Positions 8,497 through 16,644 of a stretch of 64,000 nucleotides of DNA are shown here, in pieces. Below the pieces are notes generated by a model, which saw only the letters and a program-made list of their open reading frames with translations, was not told the DNA's origin and ran no database searches. Location of the stretch: NCBI GenBank assembly GCA_016710685.1, contig JADJVC010000014.1, positions 124,001-188,000 on the forward strand. The letters are read 5' to 3'. Source of the DNA: Flavobacteriales bacterium (lineage in GTDB: Bacteria; Bacteroidota; Bacteroidia; Flavobacteriales_F; PHOS-HE28). Positions within the stretch are counted from its first letter, which is position 1, and the number at the start of each line of letters is the position of its first letter. The position numbers and the translations under genes were made by a program.

Positions 8497-8569
8497 AGGA
8501 CTCAAGACTCAAGACTCATGACTCACGACTCCAGGCTCTTCTCCGTGTTTCTGTGGTGAAAAAACATCC
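8497..8569. repeat. Composite word repeat: GACTCAA units plus CACCACAGA unit (reverse)
   Basis: This spacer between two convergent genes holds several degenerate copies of GACTCAA/GACTCAT (about 8500-8531). They are followed by a reverse-oriented CACCACAGAAACACGGAGAAG unit (about 8538-8566). Read on the minus strand, the two modules occur in the same order and orientation as in the spacer at 62346-62425. Confidence 0.7.
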
Positions 8570-8572
8570 CCC

Positions 8573-9316
8573 TCACAGTTTCGGTCTCCCATCCGCGTAC
8601 CACTTCAGCAAGCGGTCCACGATCTCCTCGATCTTGCGGCTGTCCGCCCAAGTGGCACGGAAAACGAGCCGGCCGTCCGCATCGATGACGTATGCCCCGT
8701 TTGGCGCACGGCCATAGGCGTTGAAGACTTTGTCGTCCATGCCGTCCAGCAGTACTGGCAGGTTGGTCATAGCGGCGAATTCCTTGGCGTATGCGGCTTT
8801 TTCGGCTTCGGTCTTCGGCACCGGGTATCGGCGGAATTTCTTCTTGTCCCCGGGATGTAGCTCATGGCCGTAAACAACGAAAATGTCCACTTGGGCCGTG
8901 TCGTATTTGGCCTGAACCTTTTCCCACTGCGGCAATTGCGCCCGTGCAGGGGGGTTGGTAATGCTGCCGAACATGAACACGCGCACTTTGCCCTTGCCGT
9001 CCGTTAGCGAATGCATGCTTTCCGTGCCCACCACTGGCAAGGCGAAGGGATGCGTCTTCGGCGTCATGTTGCCGCCCTCACTGTACGTGCGGATGTCGGC
9101 AACAGTGGCCTTCATCATCTTGTTGAAGTTCATGCGCCAGGTGCTCACTTCCTTGCGCATCACCTTGATCTCCGGCTTAGTGTAGCTGGTGAGGAAAAAG
9201 TCCAAGTCGTCGTGGAAGCGGATCCCGGCGGCGTTGTAAGGTGTGGGATCCCATTCGCCGGACTGGCCAAAGACCGGTGCCGCGAAGAGAATTGTGATAG
9301 CCAGAATAAAGCGCAT
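8573..9316 (-). CDS. Exported deiodinase-like thioredoxin-fold protein lacking the catalytic Cys/Sec
   Basis: A 247-residue protein with a signal peptide (ending PVFGQ). Residues about 100-245 resemble the iodothyronine-deiodinase branch of the thioredoxin fold (T4_deiodinase type). VRVFMFGSITNPPARAQLPQ corresponds to the family's FGS-x-T-[Sec/Cys]-PP active site. DIFVVYGHELHPGDK corresponds to the region after it, and NLPVLLDGMDD plus GAYVIDADGRLVFRATWAD to the C-terminal strands. At the active position the codon is AAC (Asn), so a redox role through that residue is unlikely. The gene is divergent from the cyanophycinase-like gene with only 31 bases between start codons, so their promoters must overlap. 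The family assignment is by motif only. Confidence 0.7.
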   Translation of the reverse strand: MRFILAITILFAAPVFGQSGEWDPTPYNAAGIRFHDDLDFFLTSYTKPEIKVMRKEVSTWRMNFNKMMKATVADIRTYSEGGNMTPKTHPFALPVVGTESMHSLTDGKGKVRVFMFGSITNPPARAQLPQWEKVQAKYDTAQVDIFVVYGHELHPGDKKKFRRYPVPKTEAEKAAYAKEFAAMTNLPVLLDGMDDKVFNAYGRAPNGAYVIDADGRLVFRATWADSRKIEEIVDRLLKWYADGRPKL

Positions 9317-9347
9317 GTGCCAAATGTAGATCGCCGATATTCGGGCC

Positions 9348-10637
9348 ATGGCACGCACGGCATTTTCGCTCTTCGGGGCGTTTCTTGGGTTGACACTTTC
9401 AGCACAGACCTACACGAGTTGGTTTACCGGAAATACTACGGACCTTGTTGTTGAGCCGCTGGGCGGAACGTGCATGATGGGCGGCGCCAGCGAGTTCGAT
9501 CCCGCCATGCAATGGTTCCTGGACCGGGCTAACGGCGGTGATGTGCTCGTGCTCCGTGCTTCCGGCTCGGACGGCTACAACGATTACATGTACACCGACC
9601 TCGGCGGGGTGAATTCCGTGGAAACGATCCTCTTCAACAGCGCCGCTGCTACTTCTGATGTCTACGTGCTGGATCGCATCGCGAAAGCCGAGGCAATTTG
9701 GTTCGCGGGCGGCGACCAATGGAATTACGTGAACTACTGGCGCAACAGCCCCATTATGACGGCCATCAACGACGCCCTTTCGCAACGCCACATCGCCATC
9801 GGCGGAACCAGTGCGGGCATGGCCATCCTTGGCAGTTGCTACTTCAGTGCGCAGAACGGATCGGTCCTTTCTTCGGAAGCGCTCAGCGATCCATTCAGCA
9901 CTTACATGACGGTGGATTGTACGCCCTTCCTGCAAGTTCCCTACATGGCCAATACCATTACCGATACGCACTACGACAATCCCGACCGGCGCGGCCGGCA
10001 TTTCACCTTCCTCGCCCGCATGGCCCAACAGGGCGACAGCGTGACTTACGGAATTGCCTGCAACGAATATGTGGCGGTTTGCGTGGCACCTGATGGCATC
10101 GCGCATGTCTACGGCGAATACCCGCAGTACCAAGAGTTCGCCTATTTCCTACGGATGAACTGTGTTGCACCTTCAGACCCGGAAACCTGCGAAGCTGGCA
10201 TGTCCTTAACCTGGAACCGCGATGGCATGGCCGTAAAGACCTACAAAGTGCCCGGCCTTCCCGGAGGCGATAATTGGTTCGACCTGAACGATCATCTGGC
10301 TGGAGAAGGCGGCGCGTGGGAAGATTGGAGCGCCATGGACGGAATTTTTACAACGCAGCCGGGCGATGCGCCACCGTGCTTGCCAACGCAAGTCCAGCAG
10401 TTGGAGGGTATCGCGCCAGCGCTGGAATGGAATGCCGTAACGGGCAATGCCACAGCGAGCGGATTGTTGCCTGGTTCTGCGCTAACGCTGTATGCCAGTG
10501 ATGGCCGGTTAATTCAGCAGGCCACGGCCGACGGCGCTGGAAATGCACGCATGATGGTAACGACGAGTGCCACCGGATGCTTGCTGTTGAAGGCGCAAGG
10601 TTCAACGGGGCCGTTTACATGGAAAATCGTTAGGTGA
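9348..10637 (+). CDS. Secreted cyanophycinase-like S51 peptidase with T9SS type A sorting domain
   Basis: A 429-residue protein with a signal peptide (ending LTLSAQ) and a peptidase S51/cyanophycinase domain over residues about 35-265. The nucleophile elbow is GGTSAGMAILG, the earlier segment AEAIWFAGGDQWNYV is typical of the family, and TITDTHYDNPDRRGR probably carries the His. The last ~75 residues (TLYASDGRLIQQAT to GPFTWKIVR) look like a T9SS C-terminal sorting domain. The product would therefore be released or surface-anchored through type IX secretion. The likely substrate is cyanophycin (Asp-Arg polymer) or another beta-aspartyl-linked peptide outside the cell. Next to peptide transporters this fits scavenging of nitrogen polymers. 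Confidence 0.87.
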   Translation: MARTAFSLFGAFLGLTLSAQTYTSWFTGNTTDLVVEPLGGTCMMGGASEFDPAMQWFLDRANGGDVLVLRASGSDGYNDYMYTDLGGVNSVETILFNSAAATSDVYVLDRIAKAEAIWFAGGDQWNYVNYWRNSPIMTAINDALSQRHIAIGGTSAGMAILGSCYFSAQNGSVLSSEALSDPFSTYMTVDCTPFLQVPYMANTITDTHYDNPDRRGRHFTFLARMAQQGDSVTYGIACNEYVAVCVAPDGIAHVYGEYPQYQEFAYFLRMNCVAPSDPETCEAGMSLTWNRDGMAVKTYKVPGLPGGDNWFDLNDHLAGEGGAWEDWSAMDGIFTTQPGDAPPCLPTQVQQLEGIAPALEWNAVTGNATASGLLPGSALTLYASDGRLIQQATADGAGNARMMVTTSATGCLLLKAQGSTGPFTWKIVR

Positions 10638-10681
10638 CCTATAGATGGAAAAGGATGCTGCCGTTGGCAGCGTAGTTTGTT

Positions 10682-10864
10682 GAGCCGCAGATTTCGCAGA
10701 TTTTGCCGATGCTGCATTGGGCAGCGTTCGATACTGGGCTAACTCCAATGACATCCCCTGCAACCGGAGGGAATCGCCGATGCTGCATTGCAAGGCGCGG
10801 TCGCGTTCCTAACACAATGCCTTCGGCGAAAAAATCTGCGTAATCCGCGCAATCTGCGGCTAAC
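10682..10864. repeat. MITE-like element: inverted CGCAGATT ends and an internal direct repeat
   Basis: The left end (10682-10709) reads AGCCGCAGATTTCGCAGATT and continues TTGCCGA. The right end (about 10826-10864) read in reverse gives AGCCGCAGATTGCGCGGATT followed by CGCAGATTTTTTCGCCGA. Inside, GCCGATGCTGCATTG occurs twice as a direct repeat (10705-10719 and 10776-10790). The roughly 185-base unit fills the spacer between two convergent genes and encodes no credible protein. Confidence 0.6.
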
Positions 10865-10903
10865 TCGTCGCGGCAACGCGCTGGAAATTCGAATCCGTAA
10901 AGG

Positions 10904-11455
10904 TTACTTCCTGCGGCTCTTGAACGTCTTCTGGAAATCAGGGAATTCCTGCTTCCCGTTCAGCTTGTCGCCGAAATAGATCAGGATCGGCTCGATCTGC
11001 TCCGGCGTCATGTAGCCTTGCACAGGTGCCATTACTTGGCCGTCCTTGTCCATGTAAACGATGGTGGGGTAGGCCAAGCGACCGTTCACTGGTGCGATCT
11101 GCATGCTTAGATCATGTGTGCCGTTGCGTGAACCCTTCATGGCCGGGTTGTAGTTCGGGTTGGTGTAGGTCTTGCCATTGAACGTGATCGTGTCCGCACC
11201 TTCCGCATCGAATTTCACCGGGTGGAAATTGGCGTTGATATATGCCGCCGTTTGCGCGTCGTGAAACGTGTTCGCGTCCAGCATCCGGCAAGGCCCGCAC
11301 CAGGAAGTATACACGTCGATCAGCAGCGGTTTGCCGTCTTTTTTGGCGGCTTTTTGTGCTGTTTCAATATCCGTCCATCGCACCAAGGCATCGCTGTGGT
11401 CCTGAGCGAAAAGAGCCAATGGAACTAGAAAGAGGGAGAACAGGAGGTTGCGCAT
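10904..11455 (-). CDS. Periplasmic thioredoxin-family protein
   Basis: A 183-residue protein with a signal peptide (ending ALFAQ) and a thioredoxin fold. The redox motif WCGPC is preceded by GKPLLIDVYTS and followed by RMLDANTF, and the cis-Pro segment is RLAYPTIVYMDKDG. An insertion of about 30 residues (ITFNGKTYTNPNYNPAMKGS) sits between the second helix and the cis-Pro strand. It probably reduces or isomerises disulphides of exported proteins. The start at 11455 was chosen because it gives a signal peptide; upstream sequence in frame does not. Confidence 0.87.
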   Translation of the reverse strand: MRNLLFSLFLVPLALFAQDHSDALVRWTDIETAQKAAKKDGKPLLIDVYTSWCGPCRMLDANTFHDAQTAAYINANFHPVKFDAEGADTITFNGKTYTNPNYNPAMKGSRNGTHDLSMQIAPVNGRLAYPTIVYMDKDGQVMAPVQGYMTPEQIEPILIYFGDKLNGKQEFPDFQKTFKSRRK

Positions 11456-11565
11456 CTGTGTGGTTGTTCCGTAGCGAGTTACCAATTTCGTGCCGCAGTG
11501 GTCATTCCGGCCAGACTGCTTTGTCAAGCAAACGGAAATATTCGACTTTTGTTCCGTTTCACGGC

Positions 11566-13044
11566 TCAATGTACGCCTTTCATCAACCGGCGTACCATCG
11601 GCGAGATCGCGATGAGCACTACACCAGCGATAAGCGCGTAGATGGCCAGTTGCTGATAGCCGCCAGTATAGGCCACAAGCTTGGAAAAATTCGAAGCTTT
11701 TGGATCCGCCATGCTCATGCCCGCTCCCAAGAGGCCTGCCACATACTGCCCGTAGGCGCTGGCCAAGAACCACATCCCCATCATCAATCCTTGGATGGGC
11801 TGCGGCGAGAGCTTGGTCATCAAGGAAAGCCCGATCGGCGACAGGCTCAACTCCCCGAAAGTGATGATGAAGTAGCCCAAGGTGAACACGTCCAGCGATG
11901 TGATGCCGTCCGCGTCCGCGAAGAAGATCGTAGCGTAGAAAACGAAGAAGGCACCGGCCAACAGTAGGAAGCCGATCCCGAATTTCACCACAGAGTTCGG
12001 CTCTTTATTTCGCTTGTTCAGCCACAACCAAAGCAGCCCTACCAGCGGCGCGAAAATGATGACGAAGAGCGAGTTGGAACTGTTGTTCACAATGTTCGGG
12101 TCCATGGGGATGAAGCCGAACAGCGTGTGCTTGAGATTGTTCAACGCGAAAATGCTGAGCGAGCCGCCCGCCTGTTCGAAGAATGCCCAGAACAGGATGG
12201 AGAAGAGGATGAACACCATCGCTGCGCCTATCCGCTTGTTCTCTTTCGTATTGAACTTCCGCATCTCCCAAGCCAAATACACCAGCGTGAGCGGGCCAAT
12301 GATGTACATGAACAGGTCCGTGTAGCGCGTATTGGTAACCAACTTGAAAATGAACGGTATGGCGATAAGCGAGCCGATGTACACGCCGATCTCATACATC
12401 TTCCGCTTGTTCGCCGGCATGTCCGGGTGCAACGGCGAAAGACCAATAGTGCCAAGGCTCTTACGCGTAATGATGAAGTTGATGAGGCTGATCGTCATTA
12501 CCACGCTTACCAGCCCGAACGCGAGCGGCCAGCTGTGATATTTGCCCACCCAGATCATCAAGATGCCGCCCAACAAGGCGCCGAGGTTGATCGCGGAGTA
12601 GAACAAGCTGAACCCGGCATCGCGGCGTGGGTCGTTCTCGCTGTACAACTGCCCCACCATCGTGCTGCTGTTCGGCTTGAAAAAGCCCGTGCCGATGATG
12701 AAGAAGCACGTGCCGATGTAGAAGAAATCCACTGGCGAGGCCGCAATGACCAGACCACCGACGATCATCAGTATGGCACCCCAGAAGAGGGATTTCTGAA
12801 AACCAAGGATCTTATCCGCGAACACGCCACCGACGAAGGTAAAGGCATAAACGAAGGCTTGGATCGCGCCGTATTGCAGGTTGGCGACTTTGTCGCCTAG
12901 ACCCAATTGCGTTACCATGAACACGGTGAGCATGCCGCGCATACCGTAGAAACAGAAGCGCTCCCACATTTCGCTTCCCGCAAGATGCAAGAGCTGTTTG
13001 GGGTATTTCCCTTCGAAATTGTGGATCTCCTCGCGGGTGTACAT
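11566..13044 (-). CDS. POT/PTR2-family proton-dependent oligopeptide transporter (copy 1)
   Basis: A 492-residue major-facilitator protein with 12 or more hydrophobic helices. The POT signature ExxERFxYY appears as EMWERFCFY near the N-terminus, and GTGFFKPNSSTMVGQLY is the conserved loop after helix 4. It imports di- and tripeptides with protons. The start at ATG 13044 (MYTREEIHNFEGK) is preferred because POT proteins begin shortly before the signature. It is the first of three POT paralogues in a row on the minus strand, with spacers of 244 and 124 bases, and all lie downstream of a dipeptidyl peptidase gene. Confidence 0.94.
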   Translation of the reverse strand: MYTREEIHNFEGKYPKQLLHLAGSEMWERFCFYGMRGMLTVFMVTQLGLGDKVANLQYGAIQAFVYAFTFVGGVFADKILGFQKSLFWGAILMIVGGLVIAASPVDFFYIGTCFFIIGTGFFKPNSSTMVGQLYSENDPRRDAGFSLFYSAINLGALLGGILMIWVGKYHSWPLAFGLVSVVMTISLINFIITRKSLGTIGLSPLHPDMPANKRKMYEIGVYIGSLIAIPFIFKLVTNTRYTDLFMYIIGPLTLVYLAWEMRKFNTKENKRIGAAMVFILFSILFWAFFEQAGGSLSIFALNNLKHTLFGFIPMDPNIVNNSSNSLFVIIFAPLVGLLWLWLNKRNKEPNSVVKFGIGFLLLAGAFFVFYATIFFADADGITSLDVFTLGYFIITFGELSLSPIGLSLMTKLSPQPIQGLMMGMWFLASAYGQYVAGLLGAGMSMADPKASNFSKLVAYTGGYQQLAIYALIAGVVLIAISPMVRRLMKGVH

Positions 13045-13142
13045 GCGTTGGGAAGTTGTGAGTTTTTCGTTATCAGTTCCTGGGTCCAGACCAAACACTC
13101 CGTGCGGACGGGGCAATTTTACGCATTCCACGCGGGCATAGC

Positions 13143-13288
13143 GTGTTGACGTGTTGTCGAGTTACGAGTTGACGCGTTGACGTGTTACGGGTTACAGGTC
13201 GCCGCAAGTAGGTTTGCAGAGGTTGGTTCCGTGCACCGCGGCCCCATTCTACATTCTACATTTTTCATTCTGAATTCTACATTCCACG
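13143..13288. repeat. Word repeats: TTGACGTG and ATTCTACATT types
   Basis: In the spacer between POT copies 1 and 2, degenerate copies of GTTGACGTGTT / GTTGACGCGTT fill about 13143-13195, and CATTCTACATT-like units fill about 13249-13286. They resemble in style, but not sequence, the other word repeats of this window. Confidence 0.5.
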
Positions 13289-14884
13289 TCAGTGGATGTT
13301 CTTCTCCCGCATCACCGCCTTCAACCAGCGTAGCATAAAGAAGAGCATCAGTGCAGCGGCCAACGCCAGGCCGAAGTTCATCAAGAAAAAGTAGCTCTTG
13401 TCTTCGAAGCCTTCCCACAGGCCGCTGAGCATCCCGCTTAGTTTGTTGCCCACCGAGGTGCTCAGGAAGAAACCGCCCATCATCAACGCCGTGATCCGTG
13501 GCGGGCTCAGCTTGCTTACCAACGATAAGCCCATCGGACTTAGACATAACTCGCCCACGGTGATCACGCCGTAGCTCGCTATCAGCCACCAACTGCTGGC
13601 CTTGCTCTCCAAGTTGTTCGTGGCCATTACCGCGCCCACCATCACCAACGCGGAAAGCGCCGTGATCACCAAGCCGATCGCGATCTTGGTGGGCGTGCTC
13701 GGTTCCCTTTTTCGGCTGCGCATAAAGCCCCAGAAGCCCACGATCACTGGCGTAAGCAGCACCACCCAGAACGGGTTGATGCTCTGGTACAGCTGCGTGG
13801 AATAGAGCTTCAGGCTTTGGCCTTGTGCGGGCACATTTTCAGGGGCCATGTTGGCGAAGTACTGTGCGCTTTTAGGGTCGGTGTCCGCGCCGTTGTTCGT
13901 TACCGTTTGTGCCATGCCGGCTTGGTCGGCCACGTTGCTCACGGCCATTGGCATTTCGCGGTTGGTATAGTCCTTGGCCCACACTGTGAGCGCGTCGCCG
14001 TTCTGGTGGAATACCGCCCAGAAAATCACCAAACAGCCGAAGACCGCCAGCAGTGCACCGATGGGCCGCTTGTCTTCTGCGTTCGCCTTCACGTAGAGGT
14101 AGATGAAGAACGCCACTACCGGGATGCAGCCGAAAATGAACGCGTCGTTGGTGTCCGTGCCCAACAAGTTGCCGGGGATCAAGTAACCCAGCACTCCGAA
14201 AATGAACATCGGGACCAGCGTGCTCAACAGGATCTTACTCGTGCTCATGTCGCCCGGCTCCAAAGGCTTCATGATATCCGCATGTTTCACCCACTTGCTC
14301 CCGCTCATGAACACCACCACGCCGATCAGCATACCGACGCCCGCCGCTGCGAAGGCATAGCCCCAGCCGTAGTTGATCTGCATGTAGGCCGCCACGAAAT
14401 TGCAGACGAAGGCACCGATGTTGATGCCCATGTAGAAGATGTTGAAGCCTGCGTCCTTGTTGTCCCGGTACTTGTCGTCGTTGTACAAATTGCCCACCAG
14501 CGTGGAGATGTTGGGCTTGAACATGCCGTTGCCCAAAATGATGAGCAGCAGACCGATGTAGAAGGCATTCACATCATGCACTGCGAGCGTTAGGTAACCC
14601 GCCGCCATCAGCAAGCCGCCCATTAAAATGCTCTTCCGGAAGCCGAGAACACGGTCCGCCAGCAAGCCGCCGATGAAGGGCGTGAGGTACACCAACCCGA
14701 GGTAGGTGCCGTAAATGTCACTCTTCTTCAGCGCACTGAAACCCATGCCGCCATTGTCCCAACTGTCCAGCATGTACAAGCTGAAGATGCCCAGCATGAG
14801 GTAATAGCCGAAGCGTTCCCACATCTCGGTGAAGAAGAGGACGTAGAGGCCTTTGGGGTGCTTGGCTGCGTTGGTCTTGCTCAT
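13289..14884 (-). CDS. POT/PTR2-family oligopeptide transporter (copy 2)
   Basis: A 531-residue POT transporter with the exact signature EMWERFGYY at residues 21-29 and the loop GNGMFKPNISTLVGNLY. It is longer than its neighbours because of an extra hydrophilic stretch between two late helices (roughly residues 315-380: NREMPMAVSNVADQAG, TDPKSAQYFANM and so on). This stretch should lie outside the membrane and could affect substrate choice. The start at 14884 (MSKTNAAKHPKGLYV) places the signature normally. It is the middle gene of the tandem POT block. Confidence 0.94.
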   Translation of the reverse strand: MSKTNAAKHPKGLYVLFFTEMWERFGYYLMLGIFSLYMLDSWDNGGMGFSALKKSDIYGTYLGLVYLTPFIGGLLADRVLGFRKSILMGGLLMAAGYLTLAVHDVNAFYIGLLLIILGNGMFKPNISTLVGNLYNDDKYRDNKDAGFNIFYMGINIGAFVCNFVAAYMQINYGWGYAFAAAGVGMLIGVVVFMSGSKWVKHADIMKPLEPGDMSTSKILLSTLVPMFIFGVLGYLIPGNLLGTDTNDAFIFGCIPVVAFFIYLYVKANAEDKRPIGALLAVFGCLVIFWAVFHQNGDALTVWAKDYTNREMPMAVSNVADQAGMAQTVTNNGADTDPKSAQYFANMAPENVPAQGQSLKLYSTQLYQSINPFWVVLLTPVIVGFWGFMRSRKREPSTPTKIAIGLVITALSALVMVGAVMATNNLESKASSWWLIASYGVITVGELCLSPMGLSLVSKLSPPRITALMMGGFFLSTSVGNKLSGMLSGLWEGFEDKSYFFLMNFGLALAAALMLFFMLRWLKAVMREKNIH

Positions 14885-15008
14885 TTAGGGAGGATGTGGA
14901 ATGAACCGTGTGTGGAGGGTAGAAGACGGGCTGTCAATGTTTGGGAGGTACCCCGTTACCCTTCATTTGTGCCCATGCAAGATCAGTGGATCCGGCAGAT
15001 GAATCGCA

Positions 15009-16490
15009 TTACCGGATACCATGAAAGAGTTTGTTCACCAAGGGGCTGATCACGATGAGAAACAGTCCGATACCGACGGTGACGAATCCGATGCTGGTGT
15101 AAACGTCCATGTAGGTGGCAAGGCTTGCAGCTTTGTCCAGCACTTCACCTTCAGCCATTTCATGTTCAGCTCCGGTAAGTGTGGCCAGTAGCCCGGCAGC
15201 ATAATTCGCACCAGCGATGCTCAGAAACCAGGCACCCATGGCTGTAGCAGTCATGTCCTTCGGGACAAGTTTGGTCACCATGCTCAGACCAATCGGACTC
15301 AGGAACAGTTCACCCGTGGTGTGCAGCATATAAAGCAGCGCCAATGTCCATAGTGGCACTTGGTATTCGATCGCCATGGGAGCGGCGATCAAGACGACCA
15401 AATAACCCAGACCGAGTTGAAGGATTCCCAGGCCGAATTTCATGGGTATGCTCGGGTCTTTTCCGATCATTTTCAAGCGCACCCACATCACAGAAAAGAT
15501 CGAACCGAACAGCAGGATGTATGCCGGGTTGAAAAACTGGGTCGTAGCAGCACCCATCTCCCATCCGAAGATGTGCCGGTCCACGTTGCGCTCTGCAAAG
15601 AGGGTAAGGCTGCTTCCCGCTTGCTCGAAACACGCCCAAAAGACCACGTTGAACAACATGAGGATTATGAAACCGAACATCTTGTCCAATTGCACCTTTC
15701 CGTCCTTGATACCGCGAGCGATCAAGCTGCCTATTACGAAAACAGCCACGATCAACAGCACGTATCCGGCAATGGTGGTATTGCGGAGAAGAAAGTAGAG
15801 CACCGGGACCAAGGCGAAGCAACCGAGCACCACCGCGAGGAATGGGCTTAAGGGCCCAAACTTGGGTTTGTGCAAGGTCTCTGGTGATGGGGGGGCACTT
15901 ATATGTGCATAGTGCTTACTGCCCAATTGAAAGATGATGATGCCCAAAAGCATTCCTATGCCTGCAAGACCGAATCCGTATTTGGCCCCATAGATGTTGC
16001 CGACTTCTGCGCATACCGTGGTTGCGAGCAAAGCCCCCAAGTTGATGCCGATGTAGAAAATGGTGAAGCCGGAGTCTTTGCGTGGGTCGCCGTCCTCATA
16101 CAATTTGCCCACCATGGTACTGATGTTCGGCTTAAACAATCCGTTCCCGACAATGATCACGGCCATACCCCAGAATAGCATCATCTCAGAGCCCCCGACG
16201 ATCACGAATTCGCCGATGGCCATCATGATGCCTCCGAAAAGGACTGCCAATCTGGATCCCAATACTTGATCGGCGATCCGGCCACCGACAACCGGCATTA
16301 CATACACTAAGGCCGTGTACGCCCCATAAACGGCAAAACCCCGGTTGTCGCCCATGGCCAAGGACTTCACCAAGTACAACAGCAGGAGCGCCCGCATACC
16401 GTAGTAGCAGAAGCGTTCCCACATTTCCGCTGCGAAAAGCCAATACAGGCCTTGGGGATGGCCTTTCTCAACAGTTGTGGTTCCGGTCAT
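15009..16490 (-). CDS. POT/PTR2-family oligopeptide transporter (copy 3)
   Basis: A 493-residue POT transporter with signature EMWERFCYY at residues 21-29, the loop GNGLFKPNISTMVGKLY and about 12 hydrophobic helices. It lies 155 bases beyond the stop of the dipeptidyl-peptidase IV gene on the same strand, so the peptidase and the three transporters may form one long transcript or a regulon. The three copies are clearly diverged from each other (lengths 492, 531 and 493), which argues for old duplications with different peptide preferences. Confidence 0.94.
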   Translation of the reverse strand: MTGTTTVEKGHPQGLYWLFAAEMWERFCYYGMRALLLLYLVKSLAMGDNRGFAVYGAYTALVYVMPVVGGRIADQVLGSRLAVLFGGIMMAIGEFVIVGGSEMMLFWGMAVIIVGNGLFKPNISTMVGKLYEDGDPRKDSGFTIFYIGINLGALLATTVCAEVGNIYGAKYGFGLAGIGMLLGIIIFQLGSKHYAHISAPPSPETLHKPKFGPLSPFLAVVLGCFALVPVLYFLLRNTTIAGYVLLIVAVFVIGSLIARGIKDGKVQLDKMFGFIILMLFNVVFWACFEQAGSSLTLFAERNVDRHIFGWEMGAATTQFFNPAYILLFGSIFSVMWVRLKMIGKDPSIPMKFGLGILQLGLGYLVVLIAAPMAIEYQVPLWTLALLYMLHTTGELFLSPIGLSMVTKLVPKDMTATAMGAWFLSIAGANYAAGLLATLTGAEHEMAEGEVLDKAASLATYMDVYTSIGFVTVGIGLFLIVISPLVNKLFHGIR

Positions 16491-16644
16491 GAGGGTAGCG
16501 GGTTCGTTAAGTGTGAATGTGAAAGTGCGCCAAGATAGAAAAGGGATGATAGCGCAGTGGACAAATGTCTACCAGGCGGTCGTCCAACGAAACCCTGACC
16601 TTCTCAACCCTGTAATACACGGGCGATCCAAGCGCCTCCGACAA

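Noticed and set aside
8950..8975. Selenocysteine in the deiodinase-like protein
   Set aside because: The codon at the active position is AAC (Asn), not TGA, so no recoding is involved.
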